Made by a program: the position numbers and the translations under genes. DNA of 64,000 nucleotides from Nephrocerus scutellatus (Eukaryota; Arthropoda; Insecta; Diptera; Pipunculidae): the NCBI GenBank assembly GCA_947095585.1, contig OX352765.1:93766965-93830964 (forward strand), written 5' to 3'. Of this stretch, positions 1-12,350 are shown piece by piece. The notes beneath the pieces are model-generated. The model ran no database searches. It saw only the letters and a program-made list of their open reading frames with translations, and was not told the origin of the DNA. Position 1 is the stretch's first letter. The number at the start of each line of letters is the position of its first letter.

Positions 1-549
1 TGCAGGATCTAGACTCGATTTTTTTCCAATCTGAAGAAGTACAGGATTATCGAACTGGTCTCGTACTTGAAAAGGCTGGATTTCAAAACCATCCAAATAG
101 GATAGGTCTCGATTTTAATAAAAGCCGCTTCTCGTCATGTATACATAGGACCAGATGTTGGTGTTCCTTTGCTAGCTACCTTAACAACTTTATGTAAGGA
201 GGGTTCTCGCAGCAATTCTATTTAATTGTGCAATGACAGCCATAAGCCAAAAACTACAGTGTGTATCCTGTACCTGTTATTCGTTTTCATTCGCCATTGA
301 CTCATTCATTTGTGTGAAACCAGCCTAGTAGAGAGAAATTTTTGTTGAAATTTCCAAACAAAACGTAAAAAGGTGACAGGTACGAGTACTCGTATTGTTT
401 GGTCTTTATCCAGGGGAAAAAGAAAAGGAATAATTTCATTTATTCTTCTCTTACCACATAAAAGCTAACAACGAACCAAGTCTACCGGAGACTTGAATTA
501 GAATTGGATTTGTATTGTGTCAGATCCAGATACTTTGGTTTTTGTTGAA
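1..549. other. AT-rich DNA, nothing recognised
   Basis: No coding similarity, RNA gene or tandem repeat is seen here. The stretch lies just beyond the A-rich 3' end of the minus-strand retrotransposon remnant that follows. Confidence 0.5.
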
Positions 550-2522
550 ATAAATTATGGCACACGCTCAAGGGGCTTAAACCCTCATGATCCTAGGCAC
601 AGCGTGGGAGCTAAGGTATCAAGGAAGGAGAGAGGAGATGTCGGAGAATGCGCATGCATTTTAAATGCCTGTGGATCATACAGTGCTTGGTAAAGCACTC
701 CACAGTCGTGTTGTATGACGACTCTAAACTTAATAGTACGTCCGAAGATTGTCTTGAGGTTAAACTGATGAGTATTTAGGGTACCGCGGATATTGCGGTT
801 GAATTCAAGGAGAGGTGGCATACAACTGGCTATCTCTCTTGAACACCGCTGGTGGAAGAAGCGAAAAAAAGAGACAGGCAGGAAACGTTACTGCGATGTT
901 CAAGCGAATCTATTGATTTTGCTATGATTGCGTCACCGATAAGTTTTATCGCACGGTTCTGTATTCTGTATTCTGAAGCAGATGCAAGGTGGCCTTAGGT
1001 GCACCTGACCACACATGACAGTTATAATCAAGTTTGGGGCGAATGAATGCCTTGCAGATAGTAGCCAGATCAGAGAGAGCGAAATATTTCTTGCACCGTG
1101 TTAGGAGCTATGGCACTTCGCAGTATTTTTGCGACGTTGATTATGTGGTCATTCCAGCAAAGCTTGTCGTTGATACACATACCAAGAATTGCTAGCTTTT
1201 CAGTTACCTGCTGCGAGTGCCATTCATTAATAATGGTTGGAGGTTACTATTTCGATTCAACGTTAGAAGACAGCATTGGGTTTTTGAAGCCTTAAATTCG
1301 ATATTATTGTGTTCTCCCCACTTTGCTATGCTGTCAAGTTCAGAGTTTTTAACGAGCTTAACATACGCAGTTGTTCTAGTTCCACATTCGAAGAGAAAGG
1401 ACGTGAACCTGCGAACATATAAGAGATGCTAAGAGTACTTTCTTCAGCGAAGGATTGTATTGGATTAGAAGTTACAGACAGATCGTTAATGAAAATAAGA
1501 AAGAGTTTCGGAGACAGAACACAGCCCTGAGGGACACCCGCATTTATGCGGTAAATATCAGACTTACGCTGTTGTTCTAGTTCCACATTCGAAGAGAAAG
1601 GACGTGAACCTGCGAACATATAAGAGATGCTAAGAGTACTTTCTTCAGCGAAGGATTGTATTGGATTAGAAGTTACAGACAGATCATTAATGAAAATAAG
1701 AAAGAGTTTCGGAGACAGAACACAGCCCTGAGGGACATCCGCATTTATGTGGTAAATATCAGACTTTAAAACATCCAACACAGCTTGGATTGAACGGTTT
1801 GTAAGATAGCTTCTAGTCGATTAAAGAAGGGTTACATCGATTCCAAATGCACGCATCTTAGACAGAAGAGCTCGGTGCCAAACCCTGTCAAATGCCTTTG
1901 AAATATTTCACCAAACTTTTGAAAATACTGTTTCCACTTTTCGGTGAGATATGCTATCAGATCACCAGTTGAACGTTGGACACTGGAACCATAATGGCGG
2001 TCATTAAGTAGTTCTCGTGATTCAAGATATTTCATAAGCTGATGGTTAATCAGTGTTTCCATGACCTTAGAAAGAAGGGACGTTCGTGCTATTGGTTGGT
2101 ACGAAAAGAGACATGACGGTTTGCATTTTTTTGAAATATGCTGAACGAATATGGTTTTTCAACTACTCGGAAAGAGTCCAAATTAATAGAATAAGTAGAA
2201 AAGCTTACGCAATGGTAATGCCAGCGATGAAGAACACCTCTTCAGAAGTAATGGAGAATACCATCTGATCCAGCGGATTTGGGAATGGTGAGGTCACTCT
2301 AGCTACTTCACGAGTACTAATGTAAATTTGTCCCATAAGATGTTTGGCACTCGGATGTACTGGTGGAAGCAAAGCACAGTCTGAAAGCGTGAAGCTAGCT
2401 GCAACCAGTAAAACTTTCAAAGAATGTATTAAGGCCGTCCCAATTGGCTTTCTCGTAATGCCATTCAATTCATTACATGATACATTAACGGTGTATTTAT
2501 CAGGATGATGGCAAAGAAACAA
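550..2522 (-). pseudogene. Family A non-LTR retrotransposon remnant (reverse transcriptase, 3' half)
   Basis: Read on the minus strand this is the reverse transcriptase (RT) part of a Jockey/CR1-like non-LTR retrotransposon, in pieces. In order: a degraded finger region (2522-2205, with PNPLDQMVFSITSEE where SGPDGI-type residues are expected); a palm region (2062-1832, INHQLMKYLESRELLNDRHY, then a frameshift); the GVPQGC and LSPKLFLIFINDL block; the catalytic box; the thumb; and a C-terminal part (821-585) with the conserved RNIRGTLNTHQF stretch. The catalytic box reads FAEE instead of F/YADD, so both metal-binding aspartates are glutamate. A 201-bp segment of the palm is duplicated in frame (1371-1772). 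The 3' flank is A-rich on the minus strand. No RNase H domain is seen. Frameshifts and stops make it a dead copy. The same family occurs at 41990-42384 and 61308-61750. Clade assignment is by motif only. Confidence 0.85.
1371..1772 (-). repeat. 201-bp in-frame tandem duplication inside the RT palm
   Basis: Positions 1371-1571 and 1572-1772 are near-identical copies offset by exactly 201 bp (67 codons). Each carries PQGC-LSPKLFLIFINDL through FAEESTLSIS and the VELEQ segment. I count only about three differences across the matched ~195 bp, so the duplication is much younger than the decay of the surrounding element. Confidence 0.9.
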
Positions 2523-4196
2523 GTCCAGAGTGTTGGCGGAATGAATTCGTCAGGAATTCGTGCATTCCAATTTATTTTCTTCGCATATTGGTTGCATTAT
2601 TTATATCCTGTTCGATGGAATACTAAATCGTTCATCGTTTGTTACTTTCCCGACTCTTTTCAAGTCAATTCAGGTCATTTTCTGTTCCCTTTCGCATCTC
2701 ATAGCTCTTTGATGCATTTCGCAGGAGATAGCACAGTTTTCTGTTTTATTCTCCGTATCTTTAAGATTCCATTTGAGAGTGCAGACAGCTTTCTTGGAGG
2801 ACATGTAACGATACATCAATAATCTATCTATTGTTCGTGAACCAGATCTGCTTGTAAAGATAAACTATTTCCGGTGCATTATTTTTGCAATTTCCTTTTG
2901 TACAGTCAACCAGGTCAGGATTATCGGTGAGCGATTTATTGTTCTTTGATGCTTGCAAATTGACATGCAGTTTACATGACAATTGCTTCACTTTGCTCCC
3001 CCATTCATGTTCACATTCATGCACAACACAAGACACATACACACTGCATTTTAAAAACAATTTTCATTTCTTCCTGATGTTCATTGTTATCCTTTACACC
3101 TGAATATAATAACAACAATGCTGTATCGTCGTTGTGTATGTGTTTGACAAGGATCACTCGAAATAATTGAAATGCGAACCTTGGGGATGAAACACAATAA
3201 GTTATCATTGTTAATGGAAAGAATGAAAGGTTGTCATCATGCTGATTGTGACGTGTAATGAATGACATTTTAATGGAACATTATATCTATGGATGAATTG
3301 CATAATGGCAAAGTTTTAAACTCGCTTACAATTGTAATTATAAGAACCAAATTTGAATGATTTTTGCTCCTGGGCTTATGTATGGGTGGTTTGAACAAAT
3401 TCAAGGAGGTCACTATGTGGATCCGAACGAGTTTGTGCAAAAAAGATACATGCAAAATACAAAGCAAATTTGTAGTTAGAGTTTTGCCCTTTGACCGTTG
3501 GAGCTGCTCTCGTGATGGATCGATCGTCCTTTTCGGGAACAAACAAAAAAAAAACACAAACACAAAAAAATCTGAAATTCCATAAAAAACGAAAGGATAC
3601 GACCTAATTTCCTCGATTACAAACATATGTCGCCTTCATATTGCATGGACGAATTCGAATCTTAGCATTTCATTGAGTTTGCCGATGCTGTGCCGTTATT
3701 ATTTTTATTTTCATTTTTATGACATGTTGTGGAGAAAGATTTTTGAATTGTGTTTTGTTGTTGCTGTTGTTGTTGTTCTTGTGACCCTTTGTATGTTTAG
3801 GATTTCCAATTTACTTGACATTAATGTGGTTGGCATCCACCATCATCGTATCGCCATAACCGCAATCTTTTGACTGTAATATGGATTTAGGCTTTCTGGC
3901 TTTTTATTTTTATTCTCAAGTCAATTTATCCCTTAAACACATCATTTAGCTTCCGAAATGACAATAGATGACATTGATATCATTGGGTACAAGTTTTTTT
4001 TATTTTTTTATGTTCTTTGCTGAAAGGGGCTTATGAATACAAAACATAAAGGAATTTTATACAAAATTATACCGGAAGCGAGTTTGCATCTTTGTTCTGA
4101 ACTGATAAGGACATTTGTATCGCAAGATAGAGATAAAAAAGTGAAAATCCTTGGAAGTTGTTTGACTTGAGTTAAGTTTAACTAAATATACAAACC
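2523..4196. other. AT-rich DNA, nothing recognised
   Basis: Only short unrelated open frames occur. There are minor low-complexity runs: an A-rich run near 3541-3570 and a TTG-type run near 3757-3778. No similarity to known genes or elements is seen. Confidence 0.4.
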
Positions 4197-4440
4197 AATC
4201 AATCAATTTCCAAACCCACCAATTATAATTGGTATTACTATAAAGAAAATTATTACAAAAGCATGAGCTGTTACAATTACATTATAAATTTGATCATCGC
4301 CAATTAATGATCCAGGATGTCCTAATTCAGCACGAATTAAAATTCTTAGTGATGTTCCAACTATTCCTGCTCAAGCTCCAAATAAAAAATATAAAGTTCC
4401 AATATCTTTATGATTTGTTGAGAATAACCATTGTCGCGAT
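4197..4440 (-). pseudogene. cox1 (numt): Nuclear mitochondrial insertion (numt): 5' end of cox1
   Basis: The minus strand reads as the first ~81 codons of cytochrome c oxidase subunit I. It starts with TCG at 4439-4437 (Ser start, usual in flies), then [47 protein letters not shown] and MPIMIGGFGNW, and breaks at about 4197. It is open only in the invertebrate mitochondrial code: two TGA codons read as Trp and one AGA as Ser. No frameshift is seen. A few upstream bases match the usual sequence before cox1 before an AT dinucleotide run begins. A partial gene with sharp breaks inside retrotransposon-rich DNA indicates a nuclear copy and not mtDNA. The intact frame suggests a fairly recent transfer. 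It covers the start of the barcode region. Confidence 0.93.
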
Positions 4441-4441
4441 T

Positions 4442-4775
4442 AAATATATATATATATATAGTTAAAAGCATAGTTGTTATAAACATAGAAATATTGTATT
4501 TAGAATATCCGCCTAATTGAATATATAATATTCCACTCTCCGAATCTCATGTACCACCAATCTCCCAGTAGACAGTGGCCACGCAGATTTAAAAGTAGAA
4601 CACATTTGTAATGGCCCCGTCTATTTATAAGTACAAGATTGAGACATTAAAAATCTGATATAGTTTATAAAAACAAATGGTAAATAAATATTTTTATTAA
4701 CCCTTTATATATATTATTATTAGCCGACAGTATAATTCACGGTCGGTCGATTAAATTATAGACAATAAGACAGAG
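4442..4775. other. AT repeat and unrecognised AT-rich DNA
   Basis: A short (TA)n run at about 4444-4460 abuts the cox1 fragment. The rest has no recognisable gene or repeat. Confidence 0.4.
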
Positions 4776-5090
4776 AAGACTTCTTCAGCCCTCCGATTCC
4801 TCAAGGTTCCGGACTTGGACCAGTCCTGTTCAGCATCTACACAGATGAGACAAACCAATAAGCTTCTCAAATAGAATATAAAAGACATAGACAAGGCAGT
4901 TATCTTAAACCTCCATGCAGTCAGATCTTTTGTCTGGTACTGGACAGAACACTGCCTATTCAATGGCCACTTAATAAAAAGGGGAATATCTCAAACGGAC
5001 CGCTGTCGCTTCTGCAACGAGGCAAAAGAAACGCCAGAACACATACTCTTTCTATGTGAGGCCCTCATCCCGGGAAAGTAATAATGATAA
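4776..5090 (+). pseudogene. LOA/R1/Jockey-group retrotransposon scraps (RT motif plus C-terminal zinc-binding tail)
   Basis: At about 4796-4857 the plus strand encodes PQGSGLGPVLFSIYTDE, the RT turn motif of Jockey-group elements. After a deletion, 4915-5085 encodes a tail with WTEHCLFNGHLIKRG, CRFCNEAKETPEHILFLC, which matches the Cys/His-rich C-terminus after the RNase H domain in LOA/R1/I-type polyproteins (GHC...CRxC...EHxLxxC). The two parts are not in one open frame and most of the polyprotein between them is missing. It is a dead, internally deleted copy. Confidence 0.7.
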
Positions 5091-5284
5091 TGTAATGTGT
5101 AGAAGAATAGCGGGAATAACACGAAATATTCACAGAATTGCACGTTGCCGTGACCTCCAATACAGGAAAAGCTGAGTGATCGGTCTAGTCCCTTCAATGT
5201 AGGGGTTGGCGCGATGCCAATAACCTCGCCGTAAAAAACCCCTATTACGGAACCCAAAACCTTGGATATATTGATCAACAAAGA

Positions 5285-6000
5285 CGACAACGGAATTTTC
5301 TTAAGGAACGTACGCTCACTGTATAGACTTTAAGTTGCACTGCAGCTACCCGATACCCTGTCCAAATATAAAGACATAACAGCATAACATAATATAACAG
5401 ATGTAAAAAGCATTCTGAGGCCAAAATAGGCAGGGAACCAGTAATCAGGTAGTAGATTTGCACCCATAGTTTACACCAGAATACTAATGACAATGGACAA
5501 CGAGTCATAGGAATGGCAGCAAGCAATAATACTCGTATGGTCGTTGCGAGTACAAGGCTTGCGGCGTAAAAATATCCACAAAGTCGCCTGGGTATCTCCT
5601 GGGGTCGAATTACCACATAAGTACGTGGCTGAATAATGTTGATTTGGCATGATCGCTTAGGTGAACGAGTGACGAGTAGTAATCATCCCAATGTAAATAC
5701 TCGATCACTCATTCACGTATGGTTTTCGTTCACTCGTTAACTGATGGTGATGAAGCCACTCGCAACATATGTGTTGATAGACCGCCACCACAACCTGAAC
5801 CTGATGACAGTACTAACGTACCGAGGTGCCAAGTTCGACTCCTACCAGCTATCTTGTGGGTAGTGCAGATTGCATCATCGCGAAAGTCTGCATCCGCGAA
5901 TAAGATTCGAACCATCACGGCTGCCATCCGCAACTAAGAGACCAGAAACAACTACGGTCAAGCGATAGGACTCGACCTAAATGCAGGGAGAGTAAGTTTC
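5285..6000 (+). pseudogene. Family B RTE-like retrotransposon remnant: endonuclease domain
   Basis: Plus-strand frames show pieces of an APE-type endonuclease. NVRSLYRL at about 5306 corresponds to the WNVRTLY start of the domain. NTNDNGQRVIGMAASNN near 5490 corresponds to the NDNGxRLIExA segment. IDRRHHNLNLMTVLTYRGA near 5780 corresponds to the NQIDHVLIDxRH...RTYRGA end. It is followed by the RNNYGQAIGLDLNAGR linker to about 6000. Stops and frameshifts separate the pieces. Homologous DNA lies in opposite orientation at about 46330-46745. The reverse transcriptase part is absent here. It is a 5' fragment of a dead element. Confidence 0.75.
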
Positions 6001-7965
6001 TGACTACCGATTTGTGCGCTTCGATACAAAAGAACTCTTATTCAGCTTAAAATTTGTAACCACACCGATGAACGAACTCGGGATACACGAGCGTCACCCT
6101 AGCTCAACACGGTTACAAGGAACCTTTGTCCTTTCCTTCGTGCATGAATATCCCTCAATAACAACAACTATTTGGAACGAAAAGCTCCAAACATAGAAAA
6201 TGACCAAAGCCGCTGGCCAATCCTACCATTCATTGGGAAACACGTGCCGTCACTTGAACGTAAGTGAGAAATCGATAAGTTAAGTTTGGGTCAGTAGTTG
6301 CCCTGCACCAGAAAGAATCAATAACTTTGCTTCATATGTATAACAGTCAGCTTATGACAGTACTTTGTATCCAACAAAAACGGTTCTAATAATTTTTTAA
6401 AATACGCTCACGTCGTGCGAACGTTATTTTCTTGGCCATAACGACTTGGGCTGGGATTTCCCGAATGAGTTACGATGGCAATTTATGCTGCTGTTTTTGG
6501 AAGTGGATCTCCTTTGGTTCTTTTGTCGTAACTCACCTGAATTCAAAAAGTGGAATATTTCAGGTGTGGGATTAGTGCAGAAATCCTAGCAAACGAGAAA
6601 TGTCTTGATTTTTTGATTTGTGTTGTACTTTGGACAGAGATTGCCTTTATATATCACGTTCCCAGATTCGGTTTCAGTAAAAGGAAAATGTAACCAGTGA
6701 TAGATATGAAGGATCGCGCACTCATTCTGCAAAAAGAAAGACAATCAAAGGCATCCAAGAGAGAATTTATTCGCCATCTGTGCTAACACAATTTGGAGTA
6801 ACAAACTTGCACACAAGGTGACTTATCGGAAAGCAATATTTCCGAGGTTAAAAATATTATAATTTTACTTAGTGACAACAGCAAAAGTATAAACAAGCAA
6901 CGAAGAATGTTGTCATTTTGTACTTTATGTGGGTATGCAATTCGCCAGAGTCCTATGTCAGCACTTCAAATCATAAAATGCAGTATCCTCCACAAAACAT
7001 GCATTAAATGTGGTTCTTATCCTCCTCTGCGGGATTACTTTTTAACTACCAAAGTAATTTCCTGTACATCTTCCTACATTGACTGGATAAGAAGCAATAA
7101 TGGGTTGTTTAGTTGCCAAGAAAAGACAGAACATATCCCAGTAAATCTGTTAATCTGTTGGAAAATTATATAATATCCATCCTAGAAGGGGAAATGTAAA
7201 CGGAGTGCGGGATCAACACAAACAACCGCAAAGATGCAATCTAACTGCACTACCAGAGGAGTTTTTGCGGAAAACATCAGAGCAAAATATCCCGTCGTCC
7301 ATGGGCTAACGATCCAAAGTGCATACATAAATGGCTTTGAGCTTCCGTTTCGAAGAAAATCAAAGCAAAACATATTCCAGATAACAGATAATGGGGTTGC
7401 GAATAGTGTAGGAGAAGGGTTGTAACATCAAGGGATGAAAATTTCTTTGGCTGAAGACGGAAAGTTTCAACACTTAACTTTGTCATAAAATTAAATGAAC
7501 TAATTCATCCTCGATTTCATTCCCAATTTAATTAACACATAAATTGGCAGTTCGCCTTAAGTCCCTCCTCATCATTAGTATGATTCCTTATCGAAATCAA
7601 AATGTTAAAGTTTTTTTTTGTGGCTAGTGGGTTTTGTTGAGAGGTAAGCAGTTGTATCTTTCTAACATCATTGCTTTCCAGTGGCGAGATGTGAAATTTT
7701 GACAAAGGTAACTCGAGGCAAAAGTAACTAAAAAAATCCTTAAAATCAAAAACTTCTAAAATATAATCTTATTATTATTATTATTGAAGTAAAACTAATA
7801 AGCAGTCGGATGGTGCACAGCACACTTCAGTCACACGTAAGCCATACTTGAATTCCTACATAAAATATTTGCAATGATCTTCGATTATACGCTGTTACGA
7901 AAATTTATATAGAAATATTTTATTATCTGTACATAGATTGTATTGAATTGCATTAGAATTAAGAA
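6001..7965. other. AT-rich DNA, nothing recognised
   Basis: Open frames up to 88 codons do not resemble known proteins. A short (ATT)n run lies at about 7769-7785. No RNA gene or dispersed repeat is recognised. Confidence 0.4.
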
Positions 7966-8330
7966 ATTACCAGACTCTGATAGCATCTGTCTGGCGGAGA
8001 TGCTAGCGATTATGGAGGCTTGCAGGGGACTGCTAACAGTACTACAATAACTGCCAAAGCCAAAGTATAGACCTAACCCTAGTGTGGGTACCGGGGCAAA
8101 GCGACATTGACGGCAATGAGAAGGCGAAAGGGGCGTAACATTGGACATCGAATATATAAAGAGAGGCTGCTGTCCATTGAGCTCCGTCAGTGAACGTGTT
8201 TTCACCTTCCATACCACCAAGGCTCAATTAAGGTGCGATGACTTAACCAACTGCACTACATGGAGAGCGATGTGGCTTTCGCTTATCACGGAATAGGGTC
8301 TATCAAATCGGCGCGGGCCCCCACCCTACC
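7966..8330 (+). pseudogene. RNase H fragment of a LOA/R1/I-type retrotransposon
   Basis: Plus-strand frames encode AEMLAIMEACRGLL (the glutamate-bearing helix of RNase H, near 7997-8040). After a frameshift comes LTLVWVPGQSDIDGNEKA (near 8070-8125), which matches the VWVPGHxxIxGNExAD block. Downstream there is only weak resemblance to the polyprotein tail. The N-terminal TDGS block is missing and stops intervene, so this is an inactive scrap. Confidence 0.65.
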
Positions 8331-8749
8331 TACCTAGCCACCTTTGCCGAAATGTTTGATCAACCATGTGATGTTTGTCAGACATTCGCGAGAGGTGGGA
8401 TATGCGCAATGAAGCGTGAATTGCATTATTTTTGACTGACAAACTCAATGAAGGCCAATATCGTTGTATCATCAGAAAATTAATGGATATCACAGGTTGT
8501 AGAATATAACAGGTCATAATTAATGGATATCACAGGAATGCTGGGAGAACGCAAGTTCGTTTTGAATTATGTCCGCCGTTTCGGTCCCGCCGGTGACGAT
8601 CTTAGTTATCTTCAATCTTCGGTTTCCCATAATCACATCACAACTTTTTTTTAATTTTTTTTCCTCTGTAGTTGAATTTGATGGTCATCGTCTTCAACGC
8701 TGTCTCACCCACATTTAAATTTGGCTTTTTAACGGCTGGCGAAGAATGT
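8331..8749. other. Unrecognised DNA with a 40-bp spaced duplication
   Basis: A 19-bp word at 8478-8496 recurs exactly at 8518-8536, giving a 40-bp period for one partial repeat. Otherwise nothing is recognised. Confidence 0.45.
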
Positions 8750-9062
8750 CCTTTTTTAAACTCCCTATATTAACTTCGCGTGCTCGTGTTTGGCTGGCTG
8801 GGTGGTCAAATATTGTGATCAATTTTTAACAACCTTCCTAAAGCCCGATTTTATTCGAACTTTGCACACATGTGTATTTCATATGACAACACTTTCTATT
8901 AAAATTATAGAGTGATCGGGCCGCGGGGTCGGGGGACTCCCATACAATTTTTTTTCCATATAGCGGCATCAGATCATGTCATATTATAATGACTATGTGG
9001 CGCTATGCGATGCTTGGCTTTGTTGTTTTGTTGTTGGGTTGCAGTTTTGTTTATTGGAGAAT
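8750..9062 (+). repeat. Family C dispersed non-coding repeat, copy 1
   Basis: This aligns by eye over ~300 bp with 62764-63085 in the same orientation. Shared words include a (GGCT)n start (tggctggctgg), ACTTTGCACACATGTGTAT, GACAACACTTTCT, GATCGGGCCGCGG, GTCGGGGG and GGCATCAGA-CATGTCATA. No coding potential is seen. The inner module also occurs at 26810-27196 and 43125-43230 on the other strand. Its class is not determined; it could be a non-autonomous DNA element. Confidence 0.8.
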
Positions 9063-11759
9063 TTACACGAAAAATTTTATGGATTTCTCCTCACTTGGCC
9101 TTTAGCAGTCACTATGCACGGATAGATGAATACTTTCATTGTATATTGAATGTCTTGGCTGTTGAAGCTGGCTGTTGAAATGAGGAATGCTATCAAGCCA
9201 ACAACGCTGGGAATGACATTTGTGACTAATAGTCGATGCCCAGACGTGCACGGATGGGATTTAAAGAAGATAAAAAGTTTTCAGTTGTAAATTTTTCAGC
9301 TATCTCCGCTATTGAAGTGAAACTGAGGTATGTCATTCCTGAATGATGGTAACTAAGAATTAAAAATAACCCAATAACCCAATGGGTATGACATTCATGA
9401 GTAAAAGATGCCCAGCTTTAGGTTAGATATAATAACTCTTCTAATTCCACATAATATACTCTGGACTCTCTCACATATGTCACATGGACTTAATTCAACT
9501 TAACTTAACTTCAACTTTGTTCCATAATAGTCTGCATGGCGTACAAGCAAACAGTACAAGTGTGGAAAACTCAAAAAAAAAGTCATCGGCAATAAAAAGT
9601 GGGTATCGGGTTATATTGATTCATCGCTACTGTTGCTTTCTTTCATTTGGCTAACTAGCCTAAAAGTTAATTAATAGAATATTGGTAATTTGTGTGTGAA
9701 AGTTTCAGGCTGTTCTTCTGATAAAGTTGTGAAGAAGAAGGCGCAAGTGGTTTTTGCGGCTGTCGGCTGTTGCCGCTCTGCTTCCTGACGATTTCCGGTT
9801 ATAGTCATCGGCCAGTGGGTATGGGTTCAAGGAAAAGGAAAAGTTTTCTCTTCTTAGTGCACATGCACATTAACCTTTTACTGATTTGTTTGTGATATTT
9901 TGATAATGTTCGAGTCCTTCGAAATACTTCTAGTTGCAACTATAACTGAGGAATAGTTGTCGATGATATCCTGCCAAAGTTGTGTATGACAACCAATATA
10001 TACTTGATATTTATATGAACTTAAAAAAAATGCAACAAAACACAGACTTATAAGTTGGTTGTTGGTGTAATAAGAAACATAGGTGGCTTTTTTAAAGTTA
10101 TATTGTAGATGACCTCAAAAACGAGTTACTAATCGCAATCGCTGTAAAAATAACTCGAAACTAGTACTTTCAGTAATAAATAATATCCCAGTGCTGCTGA
10201 CCATTAGGACAGCTAAAGCTAAGCAAGCCGATTACTCATACAATATCTTTCTGGAATGGCATTTAACCAAAAAGTGCTTACTGTTTAGCTTAGAAGTACT
10301 TAGCAAAAGTCCGCAATACCTCAAGCGTTTTACTGCTTCTGCTCTGTGCTGCCTAACTCCAGTTAGTCATGACACCACATCAAATCCGAGGGTGAAGTGC
10401 ACAGGACACCTCGCAGTAAATAAAATATAAACTTACGTCAAGGATAAAGGCGAAAGATACGAAAATAAGCATTTCCGAACGCACCATACCAGCAACGTGT
10501 GAGTGTGTATTGCCGCCTGATCCAGATAATGTGTGTAATCTCGGCAATAAACGTTCAGAGGAGGATAATCAAAGTGAAAGTGCCGAACATATTTCGCATG
10601 TCCGCCCGGAGCGCTGGTCTGGTACACTGGCCGTCGCATCATCATACAAATGGAATTTACTTTACAACACTCCAGAGAGAATACGATTATGTTTGCGTCC
10701 AGAGTTGAAGGGATGGTGGTCGATTTGTCATGTGCTTTCTCGGATTTTCTTTGTATCTTTTCCGGTCGTCAGAATGATGTTTTTGGCCCATATCCTGTAT
10801 GTGTGTTTCGGTCTTTCCGGCAGCTAACGCCACCGAGAACAATGCGAGACGGACGAACCACACGTCTTTCCCATCACTCAGTTAAACCATCAGGATAATA
10901 TGCTCGACGACATTACATCTCGCTCTACAAACTGTTCTAATGGTGATGGTTTCTTGTACAATCAATGCCTTATACTCGTATTCCGGCGAGTCTACTTCTC
11001 GCAACTCATATGTTTTTCAGAACTGCTGTCTCTAATCTAATATCTCCTGCTGTTCCTTGTGTTGTTCCCCTGTTTATTTCCGAGCAGAAGATGTTGATCT
11101 ATCCTTGTAGTAGCAAGTACTTTACGTTGGGTCGTTCATGGAACAGTTTTTTCAATAGTCCATCCTAGTTCAAGAGTGTTTCCGACTTTATTTCTGTAAT
11201 ACTCGTGTGTTATCTGAATGTCTTGAAGTTTTTTATACGAAATTAAAAGAAAGCAACAACAATACAGTGACTGTGGGCTAGTGTTGAGCGCAAATCCCTT
11301 GTGACAGTTTAAGAAGAGGATAATCCGGTACACATGGGGACACAGTGGAGCTTCGGAACACTATTTCGCCACTTTTAGAAATAATGGGTGTTTAAGATTT
11401 TAAACAGACATACAAATCTGAATTTATTCAAATGGATGAGTAGAATATTTTGCAAACATTCCAGAAGCAGTTTTTATAAAAAAAGGGCAAGCATCTGAGA
11501 GAGAGAGTTTGAAACGTGATTCAGCGACAAAGTTCATCGTTCATCGCTATCAACTGGATCATAGTCCTAGCTGGCCAATGTGGGTAGTTAGTTGTAACAA
11601 CAGTTCGATCTTCTTGGAGAACCATTGTTCGATTCCAATTAACATAAGCATTACGATACGATGCTGTAGATATGATATAAAGGGTTTTTGAACTTTTTTT
11701 TTAAATGAAACAGCTTGTGTTTGAGACTTAAAACTTTTATTATGGTTAAAGGTATCTTC
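9063..11759. other. AT-rich DNA, nothing recognised
   Basis: Several overlapping open frames of 65-105 codons (10191-10898) have no recognisable domains and no convincing splice or start context. No repeat family or RNA gene is recognised. It may be intron or intergenic DNA. Confidence 0.4.
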
Positions 11760-12350
11760 GATTCCACTAATTATGGAATAAAACATCCTTCAAATGTCCT
11801 CCACGGAAACGCCTGCACGAGTGAAAGCGCTGAGTTCAATTGTTTATGACTTACTCCGACAGTTTTACCTTTGATGTTGATCAGGAAGTCATGTGAAGTC
11901 TCTGACTTGTTGACATAAAATATGTTTCTGGCATATCCCCAAAGAAAGAAAAACTCCAGAGGTTTCAAATCACATAAACATGTGGTCTATTTTATGGAGA
12001 TAGAACGGTCATCGAACTTCGACTTCAATAAGTCGATTGTTTGGCCATCTGTCTGGCATGTGGCGCCTGCTTGTTGAAACCCCATATGCTCCAAGTCAAC
12101 ATCGTCGACTTTATACCAAAAATAGTCAGTCGATAAGGTCTAATAGCGATCTCCATTGACTGTGCCTGCGTTTTCAGGATCATTCAAGAAGAAGCATCGA
12201 TCAATTACTACTCCATCATAAAATGTCCTCCAGTAAGTTTTTCGGGAATGGCTTTGGTCTGCTCTCCTGCAAAAATGTGATAATTTTGCTTATTAACAAT
12301 CCGCAGAAAAATATTCAAAAACTGTTGCGTCCCAACTGAAAACTCTATAT
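11760..12350 (-). pseudogene. Tc1/mariner-superfamily DDE transposase relic
   Basis: Minus-strand frames read NKQNYHIF and YDGVVIDRCFFLNDPENAG; then DDVDLEHMGFQQAGATCQTD; then LLKSKFDDRSIS; then CDLKPLEFFFLWGYARNIF; then a C-terminal tail ending near 11771. These match, in order, the catalytic core of Tc1/mariner-type transposases (FQQDGATCHTA and DLTPLDFFLWGY blocks). The catalytic aspartate of FQQDGA is alanine here. One in-frame stop precedes the LSTDYFW segment and another lies before the CDLKPLEFF block. The N-terminal DNA-binding domain was not found. Terminal inverted repeats were not identified. The element is inactive. Confidence 0.75.

Noticed and set aside
4197..4440. Genuine mitochondrial DNA in the window
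   Set aside because: Only 81 codons of cox1 are present, with unrelated nuclear-type DNA on both sides.
10499..10898. Overlapping frames of 69-105 codons as a small gene cluster
   Set aside because: Three mutually overlapping frames with no domain, no splice support and no consistent codon pattern.
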